A stretch of 64,000 bases of DNA from Xylogone sp. PMI_703 (taxonomy: Eukaryota; Ascomycota; Leotiomycetes). The position numbers and the translations under genes were made by a program. Under the pieces are notes generated by a model. It ran no database searches and had not been told where the DNA came from. It saw only the letters and a program-made list of their open reading frames with translations. This document shows, piece by piece, positions 10,522 through 22,259 of the stretch. The stretch is taken from contig JAJTUQ010000009.1 in assembly GCA_021399445.1 (NCBI GenBank), positions 141,501 through 205,500 on the forward strand, written 5' to 3'. Numbering within the stretch: the first letter of the stretch is position 1; each line of letters opens with the position of its first letter.

Positions 10522-11100
10522 TATGTTGTGTAGTGTCTATCTCAATGTTATGTTCAGAGTGATGTGGAAGGTTGGGTCTATTCTGAGCCGCACCAGAGTG
10601 AGGCTATATGCTAGCTAAGTGCCGTCAGGCAGCGAGAACTAAGGCCTGAAATACAAGGAAAGGAATACAGCCGAGCGCCAAGGCTCAGATATGCAACAAA
10701 AGAGCAATGCCAAGCCACTAGAGCTACTAGTGCCAAACCGTCTACCGAGCCAATGATATTACCGTAACACTCAATCTCCATTTAAAAGACAAGAGGACGA
10801 TAGAGACTATACAGTAGCCCCCGGTTCTATAGTATAAATAGTTATTATACTCTTAAATAAATAAAAAATTAAATTTTTTTTTGGTTTTTTTTGTTAATAA
10901 GTTTAAGTCTAAGTATACTCATGATAACTTTATACTTAAGACGTTAAATTAACTTTATGTAATATATTTACAAAGAAGTAATTATAAGTTATAACTATAA
11001 TTAACGAACTTACCAAGATATACTCTAATGTTATAGATAAAATAGAATTTCCTGATTTTAACAGTATAAACCTTATTATATAATATTATCATCTTTGATA
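10522..11100. other. Intergenic with a repeat pair
   Basis: 10981-11100 is similar to 9610-9730 (shared ATACTYTAATGTTATAGATAAA, then CTGATT and an ACCTT..TATATAATAT end) in the same orientation, flanking the LTR-B insertion and the tRNA-like sequence. This could be an old direct-repeat pair. No coding sequence is seen. Confidence 0.4.
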
Positions 11101-11126
11101 AATATAAGTAAATATAAATAAACTTC

Positions 11127-11127
11127 A

Positions 11128-11159
<32 letters not shown>

Positions 11160-11268
11160 AAAAAAAAAGAAGGAAAAGAAAAAGGAAAAGAAAAAGGAAA
11201 AGAAAAAGGAAAAGAAAAAGGAAAAGAAAAAGGAAAAGAAAAAGGAAAAGAAAAAGGAAAAGAAAAGG
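11127..11268 (+). repeat. Polypurine tandem repeat (12-bp unit)
   Basis: All bases are A or G for ~140 bp. The second half (about 11173-11268) is a tandem array of a 12-bp unit GAAAAAGGAAAA, about eight copies. Open frames across it are low-complexity artefacts. Confidence 0.85.
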
Positions 11269-11322
11269 CTCTTACCCTCACTGTACACTCTATAATCAAA
11301 GTGTATAGTAAAGGGTAAGATA

Positions 11323-11403
11323 AGTCTTATCAGGAATCGAACCTGAATTACTCTACTCTAAGAGTCTAAGAATAGAAGGTAATAACCATTATACTATAAG
11401 ACC
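11323..11403 (-). tRNA. tRNA-like gene, Gln-type body, possible 10-nt intron
   Basis: Read on the minus strand, GGTCTTA at the 5' end pairs with TAAGACT at the 3' end (one G-T). The T arm is intact (TCAGG / TTCGATT / CCTGA), and the D arm TAGTATAATGGTTA fits the A box. A 5-bp anticodon stem TTCTA/TAGAG can form around a 17-nt loop, which would need a ~10-nt intron and would give anticodon CTT (Lys). The body is closer to tRNA-Gln than to tRNA-Lys, so a mutated relic is at least as likely as a working gene. Confidence 0.5.
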
Positions 11404-12054
11404 GGGAATCTTATTCGCATGAACTCTTATTTTCGTATATCGTATATAACCTTCTCTTTTCTGGCAGATCTAACCTGACTTATCCGTTTTTACTTTTTTT
11501 ATTAAATTAGATTTAAGTATTTAGATTTAAGCTTTCTAAGATACTTAGATTAAGTTCAGTAAATATTTCTAAGGCTTTAATACTATCTGTATTATTATAA
11601 GTTATCTTAGTACTTATAAGTCGGCAAAACTCCTTGACATCTTCTATTTTATTAATATTAACTTTCTGTAAGCACTTTAAGCTTAACTTATTGTTGCTAT
11701 AGCCACAAAACGTCTGAACTACGAACTAACACCACAACCCCGATAATACACCTTACAACCCGTATAGATAGGCCGTATACATAGGTAAGTTGTTCTGTTA
11801 ACCTGTTAGTTAATCTGTTAACCTGTTAGACGAGGCTCTAATTCTGTTATACTGTTAACATGTTTAACCTTCCTGATTTTGTCTGTTAACCTGTTACAAG
11901 AGATTAACAGAATAGATTAACGAAATAAACTAACTTATTGTATTACCAATTATTAATAAGCGATTAATGTAGGTTACTTTGCACTATAAGTTTGGAATTG
12001 CCTCATCAAAGCTAGATCCATGATGTTGTTCTCTCACGGAAATCCGATATCAAA
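11404..12054 (+). mobile_element. 5' terminal region of hAT element with subterminal repeats
   Basis: From about 11772 the sequence TACATAGGT is followed by repeated CTGTTAACCTGTTA words (11790-11900). Matching words and a complementary ACCCATGTA occur at 14364-14482 on the other side of the transposase. This is the usual subterminal repeat structure bound by hAT transposases. The left part of this interval (11404-11770) is AT-rich without assigned features. I could not find an 8-bp target duplication. Confidence 0.55.
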
Positions 12055-14363
12055 ATGGCGTCCGATGTATCTTCTTCAACTGACATCACGACTAATTCTT
12101 CTTCTTCGCTGCCTTCGAACTTCTATACTGTTATGCGCACCGAGTACCCCGAGGCAAATACCCCGTTGGAACCAGGTCGAAAACGAAAGAGTAAAGGCCC
12201 TGTCATGTATATATGTAATATCTGTACACCTTACCGCCATGGTCACCGACACAATGCGGTCCTGCACGTCAGGTCTCATCATCCAACTGCTTCATCTCCC
12301 TTTGTATCTGCCCCCACTCCACAACGTTCCATCAGCGCAATGTTTCTTCCTACAGCTTCGAATGATGCTCTTCGGAATAGCTTCAATCCACAAGCATACC
12401 GAGAGGCGATAATTGGACTTCTCACTCGTCGGAGAATACCCTTTTCAGCAGTGGAATGGGATGAGCTCAAACAACCTGCTCTGGCATGCAATCCAGCAAT
12501 CGAGGACCAGCTGATCACATCTAGGCGAATTGCTGTACAGCATATCATCGCCAACTACATGCTCTATGCCGAGCAGATCAAAGAGAGCCTCGCTATGGCA
12601 CTAAGCCCAATCCATATCTCCTCCGATCTTTGGACATCACCCCATCGCCATGCTTTTCTTGCTGTCTGCGCTCAGTGGGTTGATAAAGATTACCAACTGC
12701 AGAAGGCACTATTAGCACTTCCCGAATGTCGATATAATCACTCCGGTGAACGTCAAGCAGACCTTATTCTACAGACCCTTGTACGATTCGGGATTCAGTC
12801 AAAACTCGGCTGGCACACGGGTGACAACGCGACGTCAAATGACACATGCCTGAAATCGCTACAATCTCGATTGCTGGCTGAGCATAATGTTTGTGAATAG
12901 CCTATTATGAGACTTCATCGCTAATACCTATTAATAGGTTAAATTTGATGCCAAGCACCGTCGTATCCGATGTATTGCCCATATCTTCAATCTTTCACTT
13001 CAGGCATCCCTTCTTGCGACTTCAAGAGAAGCTCTTCGAGCAGCTCTAGATGCTACCGCAGCAGTGCCAGGAGGAGAAGAGCTTCTTCCTCAGTTTTCCG
13101 AGACACTAGCTGCTCAAAGCTCAGCCGGCCGAAGATGACAGGAACAGAGGACACGTGGCAATCATAGTAGTCAAGGCCTCCCAGAAGAGTTTCGCGGCAT
13201 AGACAGCTTGCCTACTTTGCGTAAGCTTCACGAACTGGCTGTTTGGTTAAGAAATTCCTCGCTACATGCCAATCTCTGGGATGATGCTGTCGGTCTCCGT
13301 CTAGGAATTGATAATGCTACCAGGTAGTCATCTTAGTACCATGTGATAGATAAGGCCATTAATAAAAAATCGCAGATTGTACAATTCATGACAGATCATG
13401 AGATGATTCTAGGAGAGATTCGACTTACTGCTTACGACTGGGATTTCCTAACAAAAATACATTTATTTCTACAGCCCTTTGCCTCGGCCACCCTTTATGC
13501 AGAAGGATCCCATTCATCAATCTCACAGTCTCTTTTTCTAATGGATGCTCTTCTGCTTCATTATGAACAAGAAAAGGTAGATCATCTTATCAGTTTGTGC
13601 AAGACTACAACTAATCGGAAGTTTGTAGGAGAAATACTCGCGACCCGATCAGTATGATTCCCGAATGCTTCATTCTATTGAGATGGGTTGGTTTATCATT
13701 GATAAATACTATCACAAAACCGATGAATCTCCTGCGTATACTACCGCTCTTCTTCTTGATTCATCAAAGCGAGGTGCATATATCAAACAGAACTGGCCGC
13801 CAGAGTGGCATGAGCCTGCCTTGACTGCTGCCAATGCAATTTGGGAAGAGGGATTCAAGAATATACCTCCTATTACTCCGCCAACTGGTCTTCCGCTATC
13901 TGAACAGACTGAGCCGATGGCGCCGCCGCCGAAGTATGTGCCTAATCAGCTTGATAGGTTGAAGAAAGCTATGGAGGTGAAGAAAGCTCTCCCACCTGAT
14001 GCCGATGATTTCAAGGCCTTTGTCATGTCTCAGCCTATTGATATCGATTGTACACCATTAGAATGGTGGTGTCGCAGGGAGCAGAGTAAACTAAAACGCA
14101 TGGCTCTCACATTCCTCTCTATACCGGCAGAGTCATCAGAACCAGAGAGGACCTTCTCAGGCACTCGTAGGACATGCTCGTGGGACAGGCTACGTCTCAG
14201 CTGCCAAAACATTGAGAGAATTGAGTGCATCGGTAACTGGTTACGAGAAGGACATATTCGACCAGTGTATCTTAATGGGATGGGACTGCCCATAGTTCCA
14301 CAGCCGGAAGATGATCTAGGGATAGTCCATGAAGAGCTAGCAGGCCTTGTTGAAAGTTTTTAG
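12055..14363 (+). pseudogene. hAT transposase, near full length, RIP-damaged
   Basis: Starts at ATG 12055. Exon 1 (12055-12888) has a BED-type finger (YICNICTPYRHGH...HVRSHH) and ISSDLWTSPHRHAF; exon 2 (12938-13576) has FDAKHRRIRCIAHIFNLSL and RKLHELAVWLRN; exon 3 (13629-14363) has GWFIIDKYYHKTDESPAY, LEWWCRREQ and SSEPERTFSG. Two introns, 12889-12937 and 13577-13628, restore the frame. Three nonsense codons remain in exon 2: TGA at 13136-13138 (Arg expected) and TAG at 13325-13327 and 13334-13336, where the conserved DNATRWSSWY motif demands Trp. TGG-to-TAG change is what RIP produces. The element is otherwise complete, so inactivation is probably recent. Confidence 0.85.
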
Positions 14364-14482
14364 CTTATGCTGTTAATCTGTTACTATTCTGCTAACCTGT
14401 TATGTTAATATGTTATAGCGTCATAGTTTGTTACGTTAATCCGTTACATGTCATTAACCGATTAACAGGACACCCATGTATG
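14364..14482 (+). mobile_element. 3' terminal region of the hAT element
   Basis: Contains repeated CTGTTAATCTGTTA-type words, and ends near ACACCCATGTA, the complement of the left end's TACATAGGT with two changes. The Mutator-type reading frame to the right is cut at this point, so the hAT appears to have inserted into it. Confidence 0.5.
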
Positions 14483-15022
14483 AGCCTCAGAGTGGTGGGC
14501 TTGAAGGAAATTGAGGGTTTGAGCATTCCTTATTCCACTTTGAGCCTGGGATACAATCAGACCATTAATTGCAGGCTCCACAGCTGCTCTTCTGTACTGT
14601 GTATGTGCTAGCAAAGTAGTAGAGGCTTCATGGTTGTGTGCAGCCTCTATAACCTGGAGCTTCCACTCATCTTCTTCTAAAACCCCAATCACCCGCATAT
14701 TGCAGCCACACTTTTTAGTAGCTGATTTGCGCCTTTTAGAGGGGTGAACTTCAGGCTTTGTGCCATGTTGACGGAAATCACCTCCTCTATCGCAAATAAG
14801 GATTACCTTTTTGGGGTGTTTGGCATTGGGGTATGAAGCACGTGTAACAAATGCATATCCATTAACGCGCGCCCAAGCCTGAGCTTTGCTTTTAAGAGTG
14901 TCTAAATCAGGGTATAACTCTTCTGGAGGAGGAGGCCCACAAGGATTTAAAGTAGAGGCTATTGGGGAGGTAGTAGCCGTTGGAGTAGTAAAACAGTAAA
15001 AAGCAGGTGGGAATAGCTTCAA
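14483..15022 (-). pseudogene. Mutator-like transposase, FAR1-type N-terminal part
   Basis: A minus-strand open frame gives EELYPDLDTLKSKAQAWARV, YAFVTRAS, KKVILICDRGG, a KKCGCNMRV zinc-binding pair, then AHNHEAST and LNFLQAHHSEA. This is the FAR1-like DNA-binding region that begins fungal Mutator (MULE, hop-like) transposases. The match ends abruptly where the hAT terminal repeats start, and no catalytic domain follows on the other side within reach. No ATG fits the start; the frame just opens near 15022. A second, older copy of the same family lies at 19067-21849. Confidence 0.7.
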
Positions 15023-15831
15023 TTACACAGGAAAATAAAACGCGTATGAAGTACAACGCGTTACGCGTGGGATATGGGGCGGATACCGAGCTTACCAACA
15101 AATTACTATGGCGGTTGGTGGTCCAGGTGTTATCCGGTACCGGAGATTTGGGTGCCTTTAGTTCAGGCCTAAAACAGCGTTGGCAACCGAGCAAATCAAC
15201 CCACCTACTCTACACCTTCTATGTCTTTTCACACTATGTCTTTTCACACAATGTCAAACTAGAGTCAAGCTCAAAAGAGCAAATCAACTATTAAGCGCTC
15301 TCTGCAACCGCGTGTCAAACGTTCAACCCTTACAGCTCAAGTCAGTAATCTGGATGTCATACTCAGAAGAGACATTTAGACGCAAAATTAACTGACTCAT
15401 TGAATCCTCGGATATCGCTCTCAACGATCGTCATATCATGCCGTGTTAAATATTCCTACCATAGAGTTTGATGTTAGTAGTGTCCCACACAGAAAACAAT
15501 TCTAGTAGCCTAGGTAATCTAATCTCGTAATCGGGATAAATTTAATGATGATTGTAGTGAGCAGAGGATGTTGGATGAAAGATATCAGAGATATTGCATT
15601 CAGGTGGCTGCCTTCCTAGTTAAAGGCATTCAAGGTCGAACTAGTGAAATGATGGCGCCTGATTAGCTCCTATATCGTTATTGGTAAATATAAAAGTGTA
15701 TCTTGTCCTATGTACTCTAGCCTGTTTAATATATTTGTAGGAATAAATAAATGCCTCAAGAAAACCCACACCTCCTGTTGCCCTTGAGAATGTTCTCGAC
15801 AAATTTCCTGATTGGAGCCCTGCGACAACTA
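15023..15831. other. Intergenic; no gene recognised
   Basis: Short open stretches here show no family resemblance. A tandem TGTCTTTTCACAC word occurs at 15222-15252. Probably the 3' flank of the epoxide hydrolase gene and the 5' flank of the truncated Mutator element. Confidence 0.4.
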
Positions 15832-16929
15832 CTACTTTAGTCTGGCAACCTCGAGAACCGCGTCCACAAAAGCTCTCGGATTTTCTTGTGGGAGATTATG
15901 ACCTGCATTAGGAACCTGATGATGTACTCTCGGTCCAGTGAAATATTTCGCTGTGGAACTTCCGTTGGTCGCAGGAAAGTTACCGTCATCAAGACCATCA
16001 AGAGTTACTGTGGGAACTCTGATAACTGGGTTTGCCAACAATCGCTCTTGGATATCAGCATAGGCAGGATCCCCAGCTGCGTATCCAAGACCTTGTCGAT
16101 AAACATGCAACACAATTTCGACGTAGGCTGGATTATCGTATGTATTGGTTGTACGATCAAGGTCAGCCTCAGTGAAGTTCCATGCAGGAGAGTTTTTGGT
16201 CCAAACAACTCGGGCAATCTCTTTCGCATTTTCAGACAACACTCTCTTTCCCCGTGATGTTAGGAAGTAATAAAAATACCAGAATCCAGCTTCGATTGAT
16301 GGCACATCCAAATCGCCAAGGGTGGCGATATCATTGATGGCGTAGCTATTCACCGACACCAGACCCGCACAGCGCTCTGGCCACAATGCTGCAGCAACGC
16401 ACGCAGCACGACTGCCCCAGTCAAATCCAGCAAATATGGCCTTTGGAACATCTAGTGCGTCCAGCAGCGCAATTATATCAGTACCGAAGGCGGCCTGATC
16501 ACCGGACCGGAAAGTGTGGTTGTTGAGAAATGTTGTTGGGCCATTGCCACGGAGATAAGGGACAATGACCCGGTATCCACGGACGGCCAAAGCAGGCGCG
16601 ACGTCAATAAAGCTGTGGATATCGTAAGGCCATCCGTGTAGAAGAATGACGACATCACCATCTGTCGGTCCTTCTTCATAGTAAGTTACGTTAAGCAAAT
16701 CCGTTTGCACATGACGGAGTGGCTTGAGACGGGGAAGTAACTTTGAACTGGTTGTATCTCCAGCTGTTGAGGTAACAGCGCTGACGAGCTTGGAAGCAAC
16801 AGCTCGTGAGGATGCAGTTTTAGTTATCGATGAACTTGGGACAGAGATAACTTGATCAGCGAGTGGGTTATGCTGTGGAACGCCTGTGACTAGACCAACG
16901 AAGGCAAGAATAACAAGATTCAAGATCAT
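15832..16929 (-). CDS. Secreted epoxide hydrolase-like alpha/beta hydrolase
   Basis: An intact, intronless gene of 365 residues with ATG at 16929. Residues 1-18 form a signal peptide (MILNLVILAFVGLVTG), followed by a Ser/Thr-rich spacer. The alpha/beta hydrolase core shows the oxyanion motif HGWP (about 98-101) and GFDWGS with Asp170 as nucleophile; Asp rather than Ser marks epoxide hydrolases and dehalogenases. DGLDDG and NAGHNLPQENP near the C-terminus supply the acid/His pair. Such enzymes open epoxides or hydrolyse related substrates; secretion suggests an external substrate. No RIP-type stops are seen despite RIP-damaged neighbours. It stands alone between transposon relics; a dehalogenase role is possible but the HGWP form favours an epoxide hydrolase. 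Confidence 0.88.
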   Translation of the reverse strand: MILNLVILAFVGLVTGVPQHNPLADQVISVPSSSITKTASSRAVASKLVSAVTSTAGDTTSSKLLPRLKPLRHVQTDLLNVTYYEEGPTDGDVVILLHGWPYDIHSFIDVAPALAVRGYRVIVPYLRGNGPTTFLNNHTFRSGDQAAFGTDIIALLDALDVPKAIFAGFDWGSRAACVAAALWPERCAGLVSVNSYAINDIATLGDLDVPSIEAGFWYFYYFLTSRGKRVLSENAKEIARVVWTKNSPAWNFTEADLDRTTNTYDNPAYVEIVLHVYRQGLGYAAGDPAYADIQERLLANPVIRVPTVTLDGLDDGNFPATNGSSTAKYFTGPRVHHQVPNAGHNLPQENPRAFVDAVLEVARLK

Positions 16930-18368
16930 GATGACTAGGTATCAAAATAGACAAAACTTAAGTCACTCATGAGATAGGCAACCTCTTGTAGGCGTAATAG
17001 CTATTTTCATGAGTGTGAATCAAGATATTATATATAACTCTAATTTTCAGTTCCATCTCCCATTATTGTTTGAAATCAGTAATTAGGATTAGTGATGTAG
17101 GTCACACGGCTTCTCTGAGCCTGCATCACCGGTAGCCTAGACTTTCGCTCAAAAGGGAAACTCAATGTCATATTTGACTGATTGGTTTCAGGCTGCCAAC
17201 TTCTTGATTAATATTCAGTCAGCGTCGCATCTGATCGGCATCTAAGTAGACTTTTACACCTTTTACGTTATGCCTTATACCGAGTAAAGAAGTTAAACCT
17301 GGGAACTTACCACAAGTATATTACGTATTTAGGTTTAGAACTTGCAACATTGCTGACATCCAAACCGAACTGGGCATAGAGAAAACCAACATTTCCCACT
17401 GAGTTCCGAAGGAATATTACAGAGCCAGCAGACATCAATAAGAGATTGATTTAATCAATCAGCAACAGGTCATCTCATTATTGGCTAGATACTCAGAGAA
17501 GACATCCCTTAGGCATATGCTTGGTGGAGGATCTAGATACTGAGCACTCACGTTTATGACTGCTGTCGGTCTTATTGCATATTATTCAAAAACATTATTA
17601 AAAGATTGCTACAGCGGATAAGGTAAAAGTTGACGTAGCTAACCAGGTTAAGTACATTAGCCTGGTTACATTTTCACTCGTTCTTACGGAGTACTAATAC
17701 TAGAATTTGGTTTAAAGTCTGATATTACCATAAGCTTGATCAAATCTTCTGATTTTCGACTTTCTCATGTAAACATTCTGTTGGTATTTGTTAATCGGAT
17801 ATAAACTGAAGCTTACATAAATTCTTTTTACATTTTTGTATCAACTGGAAGAAGATCCGGGGTAATAAATAAGAGTCACTGTAGATTATATTTATTACAT
17901 TAAACACATCTTATAGCGATTTAAACTTTTACTAAAGGAATTCTGGTTAGATTATGGCTAATCATTTGATTGTAGATAACATTAAGCATAAGAACATAGG
18001 CTATAGTAAAACCGTCATTATTCAGCTTTTCGACCAGGTATCCCAGGTTAAAGGACTAAGTTCGCTCATCAATTCCCTTTCTGTTTAGTTGCTAGTTAAC
18101 CGACGTACGGAAAGTAGGTAACATACAACTTTAGCAGAGATCTGTGTACATAGAATAGAATAGAGTATTGTACATATGAACTATATGTTAACTTGATTAA
18201 CTATTATATTAGATCCTTGAATACTGTAGAATAGCTCCTGAATATTATATAACTTTTACTATAGCTGATTACGATATCTTTGACAAAGTCAGTGTTGTAC
18301 ATGATAGGCGGTGTACAGATATACTATATTCATGTAACCTTATTATAGAAGAGAAGAGTACTAAGTTA
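16930..18368. other. AT-rich intergenic; no gene recognised
   Basis: The first ~200 bp are presumably the promoter of the divergent hydrolase gene. The rest is AT-rich and stop-dense in all frames, consistent with old RIP-affected DNA. Confidence 0.5.
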
Positions 18369-18741
18369 ATGTAAATCCCTTTTGATCAGATCAATAGAAT
18401 TTACTGCAAAATCGAGCAAAACTGCCCCAGCAAATTCAGTTCTTATAAACACTAGTAACATAATGTTATATAAAATAATTAGTTATCCGGATATAATATT
18501 AAATATTAAATCCTTGAATTCTTCAAATTTCTTAACATTTTATAATATTAAAAAGTATAATTTTAAACCCCAAAATCACAGTTATTTGATTATATAATCT
18601 TAATCACAAATGCTGATTTTCTTCGAAATTGGTTATTTTAATTTTCAAGTTATAATTTGATTTAGTTATTAAATTTGCTGAAGGGCAACTTTACTCGATT
18701 TTGCGGTAAATTCCACTGATCCGACCGACAAAGATTTACGT
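18369..18741. mobile_element. MITE, TA target duplication (373 bp)
   Basis: The ends are inverted: ATGTAAATCCCTTTT at the left and AAAGATTTACGT at the right, with inner arms TTTACTGCAAAATCGAGCAAAA and its near complement. It is flanked by TA on both sides. The left end has ATG where related copies have ACG, a C-to-T change. It belongs with the elements at 59170 and 60771; Tc1/mariner-type mobilisation is inferred from the TA. Confidence 0.75.
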
Positions 18742-19066
18742 TAATACAGATGTATACCGTAAGCTTACTGTTTGTTCAACCTTCTACAGACGTATGTCAT
18801 ACGTATTAACGTAATTACAAGCAACCGCCAAGAGAGCTAAGACGGCCCGATCGCCGAACCATGAGAAAATTCGAAGATTAAATTAAAGTCTTACCTAAAT
18901 CTACTTACAAACATCCGATGCCGGTGCTTAACTGCTCGGCAAACTTTTCCTTATCTAATTTGTTAGTAATCCAGATATATAGTTAGATCAAGGCATTCTA
19001 GACCCACAGGAGGATTAGGGCACACTAACATAGTAATTATTATGGAGATAACTGTATTCAAAATAA

Positions 19067-21849
19067 TTGAAGCTTTTCAATCGTTTTTCTCGCCCCAAAA
19101 TGGCATCTACATGTACTCCTACCTTTCCTGAAGGTCTATATCCTGATTTGAAAGCTCTAGAGGCTTCTATTCAAGCTTGGGGACGTGCCAATGGTTATGC
19201 TTTTGCTAAACGTGATAGTAATGACCATAGAGTAATTTTTACATGTGTACGGTTCGGGAGTTACTAATCCAAAGGCAAAAAGAGTAAAATGCACACTTCT
19301 AGACAACATAAAGAGAGCTCTAAGAAGTACAATTGCAAGATGAAAATGGTTATTATATTGGAAGGTAACAATTAGAGGCTCAAAGTGCTAAAGCTTACCT
19401 ATAACTACTCTGTAAACTCAGCTATAGCTCATCTTTAGCATAGAGTAAGAACTTTAAGCACTGAACTAAAGGCTCAAATTATAGTTCATACACGTGTTAA
19501 CATAACCAATAACCAGATTATTGATACAATAACTCTTCAACACCCAGGAATCCTCTTAAAGTCTAGTGATATTGTCAATATCACACAGAAAGCTAGATTG
19601 AGTAATTTAAGTAATAAAACGCTAATTCAATGATTATTGTATGTTATATCATATTCCTTGATTTATTATTTATTCACAGATTAGGTCAAAACTTAAACAA
19701 AGGAACTTTTACGAAATATATATTACTAATAATAATAATAATTTTCTTTAACTTTTCTATATCAACTCTACAACAATAACAATATATCGATAATACCTTG
19801 ATATCTTTCTTATAGATTATACTTATAAAACTAATCAATTCTGCTTATTACTCTTTAATATATATATTATAATTAATGAAAATAAAATCTTACAAATTGA
19901 GATAATTGTCACGACCCCGCAGGGTTGAAACAAGCGACTTAAATACAGGGCCTCTATAGCCGTCGCCTTAGTTAAATAAGTATAAGATAAGACGGCTATC
20001 AGGGTCCTGGTTATGGTATCGCTAGTACTATCGCATTACTAGTACTAGCGAAAGGATAGTACAAGTTCAACACTCGTACTATAAAAAGGGTTGTACAAAC
20101 TTAAGAATAGTACTATCGGAATTATAGTACTAACCCTTTGGTTGTACTAGCTAGGTGGTAGTACTATCGGAGAAATAGTACTACCTTTCCGCTTGTGCTA
20201 GCGATTTGCTTGTACGTGCAAAGGGCTAGTACTAGCGATTAAGCGAGCACCTGGATTAGATAAGCAGATCCCATGGATCCCATGGATCCCCAGGAGGATC
20301 GATGGGATCAATGGGACTCAAAGGAAATTCACTCTCTATATAAGTAGATAGAACTCACAGTAGATAGGAGCTTCGTGCTCAACTCAATTGACTTACAGCA
20401 TACCTGCATTTCATAGTAACGACCCTAAGCCTTGTGAAGCTATTCTCTTGCCCTTTACCTTCATCTATCATTTGAGTGATAGATAACCCCCAACCCTTGT
20501 AGGAACGTTACAATAATATTCTTTTCTAATAAGACTAAAAAGTTATACGATTAAACTTTAGGACAACTTAAAGAAATGATGAATAAATATAATATTCTAA
20601 AATTACTTTTTATTGTAACTAATAAAGAATTAACTTTAATAAAGAATATTGATTCATACTTCTTTGATTCTAATTATCTTTTATGTAAATAACATATTAA
20701 TATAAACATATTAACAAGAACTAAAAAGTTCTTTTCATCCTTATCTAAAAAGAATAATATATAACAAAAGTACTTTACTTTTCAGGAGTTTATGAAAATA
20801 TAAAGAATACTCCTTGAATCAAAAACTTTAGAGGCTTATTCATCTAATCTCACCAAACTTCATGATTTTCCCGATAAAATAATTAAATATACTAAGAATA
20901 TATAATTAATTTTATAAAAAGAAAAATTAGTATAATATTAGATTAATTAACGTTATCACTTTAGGATAATAATAACTTCTCTAATTAAAAAGTACTATAA
21001 TACTTTAAAAATATATCTATAACATGGAAACGGAGACCTCAATAATATATTTGAAAAGTTAGTCTTATTTTAGACTATTCAATAAAAAAGTATATTTACA
21101 GATATAACTCAAGAGTAACTCTGAATTAAATACTATATTAATATATTATTCTTTTTGACGGTTATTAACTAAGTTTATGATTATACATTTCAGAAAGTTG
21201 TGATTATATAATTCAAGACTTTATGAGTTTCCTTTGTTATTATACCATATAAAGGCGTTAATAAAGCAGAAGTGTGATTTTGTTAGAAGATATATATACT
21301 CATTAATATTATAACAAAGAGAATATATATATTACAGTTAATCATAATATTTAAAGGTCTTTATTGAACCCTCAAGTTATTCAAAGGAAAGAAAGGCCAA
21401 AGGGAGCCTTTGGTGGTAATAAGGCTTCTAAGTTAGTTATGTCTAGTACGAAACGTTTACCTTCAGCTTTTGAGCTTTCAACTAGCTCTACATCTCCAAT
21501 TATGGAGAATTCAGCTTCAAGAATATGTCCTGCAATCTTGGAAACTGTTGTTGAAGTACCTGTTGAACAGAGGAGTACTTTAAGCTGTTAACAATATACT
21601 ATTAAGTATGGCTATATGGCCACTAGGATTGGCCTTCAGAGAATCAATGATATTGGGGATACGTATGAGCCTGGCACAGCATGCGAAAGAGGTTATCAAG
21701 TTGGAATATCATCAATTTATCACACTGATTCAATTGAGGAGACCACAACTCTAGTTAACCTGGCAATTCAGAGTAGTCGAAGTGTGGAAGCAGTAGATTT
21801 GGAAGAAGATTCACAGACTACACAAGATTGTATTGAAGTTATAGCGTAG
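19067..21849 (+). pseudogene. Mutator-like transposase, heavily decayed
   Basis: The 5' part reads LYPDLKALEASIQAWGRANGY, then KKYNCKMKMV (zinc-pair region) and a stretch like VNITNNQIIDTITLQHPG with 'DIVNITQKARL', all typical of fungal FAR1/MULE transposases; several in-frame stops interrupt it. The 3' part (21364-21849) keeps NPQVIQRKERPKGAFGGNK and KRLPSAFELSTSS, the usual C-terminal tail. The central region, with the catalytic domain and zinc knuckle, is AT-rich and unreadable, and an LTR-B copy sits inside it. Inactive. Confidence 0.7.
19907..20512 (-). repeat. LTR-B solo-LTR-like repeat (606 bp) with 5-bp TSD
   Basis: TGTCACGACC...GGAACGTTACA flanked by ATAAT on both sides (19902-19906 and 20513-20517). 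The GTAC array runs from 20025 to 20229 in 17-bp steps, with GTGC at 20195. It belongs to the longer subfamily with GGATCCCATGGATCCCCAGG, shared with the copy at 60443. It interrupts the Mutator transposase, so it is younger than that element. Confidence 0.92.
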
Positions 21850-22259
21850 TAGAATAGCTAGATTTAGTACTGAAAGTTATGCAGATGGGCTGATTTAATT
21901 AAAAGAATTTCATTGCTCAGTCTCTTCCTGCAGTACAAAATTGTATGGGAGCGCGAGGCGCTGTTGTGCCTGAGGTACGCCCGGTTATCGGATGTTTGCA
22001 AGTGGATTTAGGTCCGCTGGAAGTGGATTTAGGTGAGACCTAAATTGTAGCGTAGTTGAACCATAGGATAGTTAATTCAATTAATGAAGGGTGTTTACTA
22101 TTTCAATATTCTATTGAAATATCTTTTGCCTAGCGCTGGTGCTTAGTGTTTGGGAATCTCCAATGGTACCGCAAAAGATGCAACTTAATAACAACCCACG
22201 TACCTACCGACATGGTTCGGCGATCGGGCCGCCTTAGCCCTGGATGCAGTATGTTTTGA

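Larger units (their letters stand above)
18843..22232 (+). mobile_element. Mutator-like element with terminal inverted repeats
   Basis: The left end reads CGGCCCGATCGCCGAACCAT and the right end reads its exact complement, each preceded outward by a GCTAAGRC-type word, so the inverted repeat is at least 25 bp. Between them lies the decayed FAR1/Mutator transposase (19067-21849) in the expected orientation. Isolated copies of the right terminal ~200 bp occur at 32074-32265 and 42348-42535. I could not find a convincing 8-10 bp target duplication. Confidence 0.65.

Noticed and set aside
9606..11100. Possible full LTR element bounded by the repeats at 9610 and 10981
   Set aside because: The paired segments lack TG...CA ends, and there is no coding or priming site between them.
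10982..11299. Phe/Ser-r repetitive protein on the minus strand
   Set aside because: It is a translation of the polypurine tandem repeat, without any non-repetitive coding part.
18843..22232. Possible Starship or Helitron cargo region
   Set aside because: No DUF3435/tyrosine recombinase captain and no Rep/helicase or CTRR end is seen anywhere in the window.
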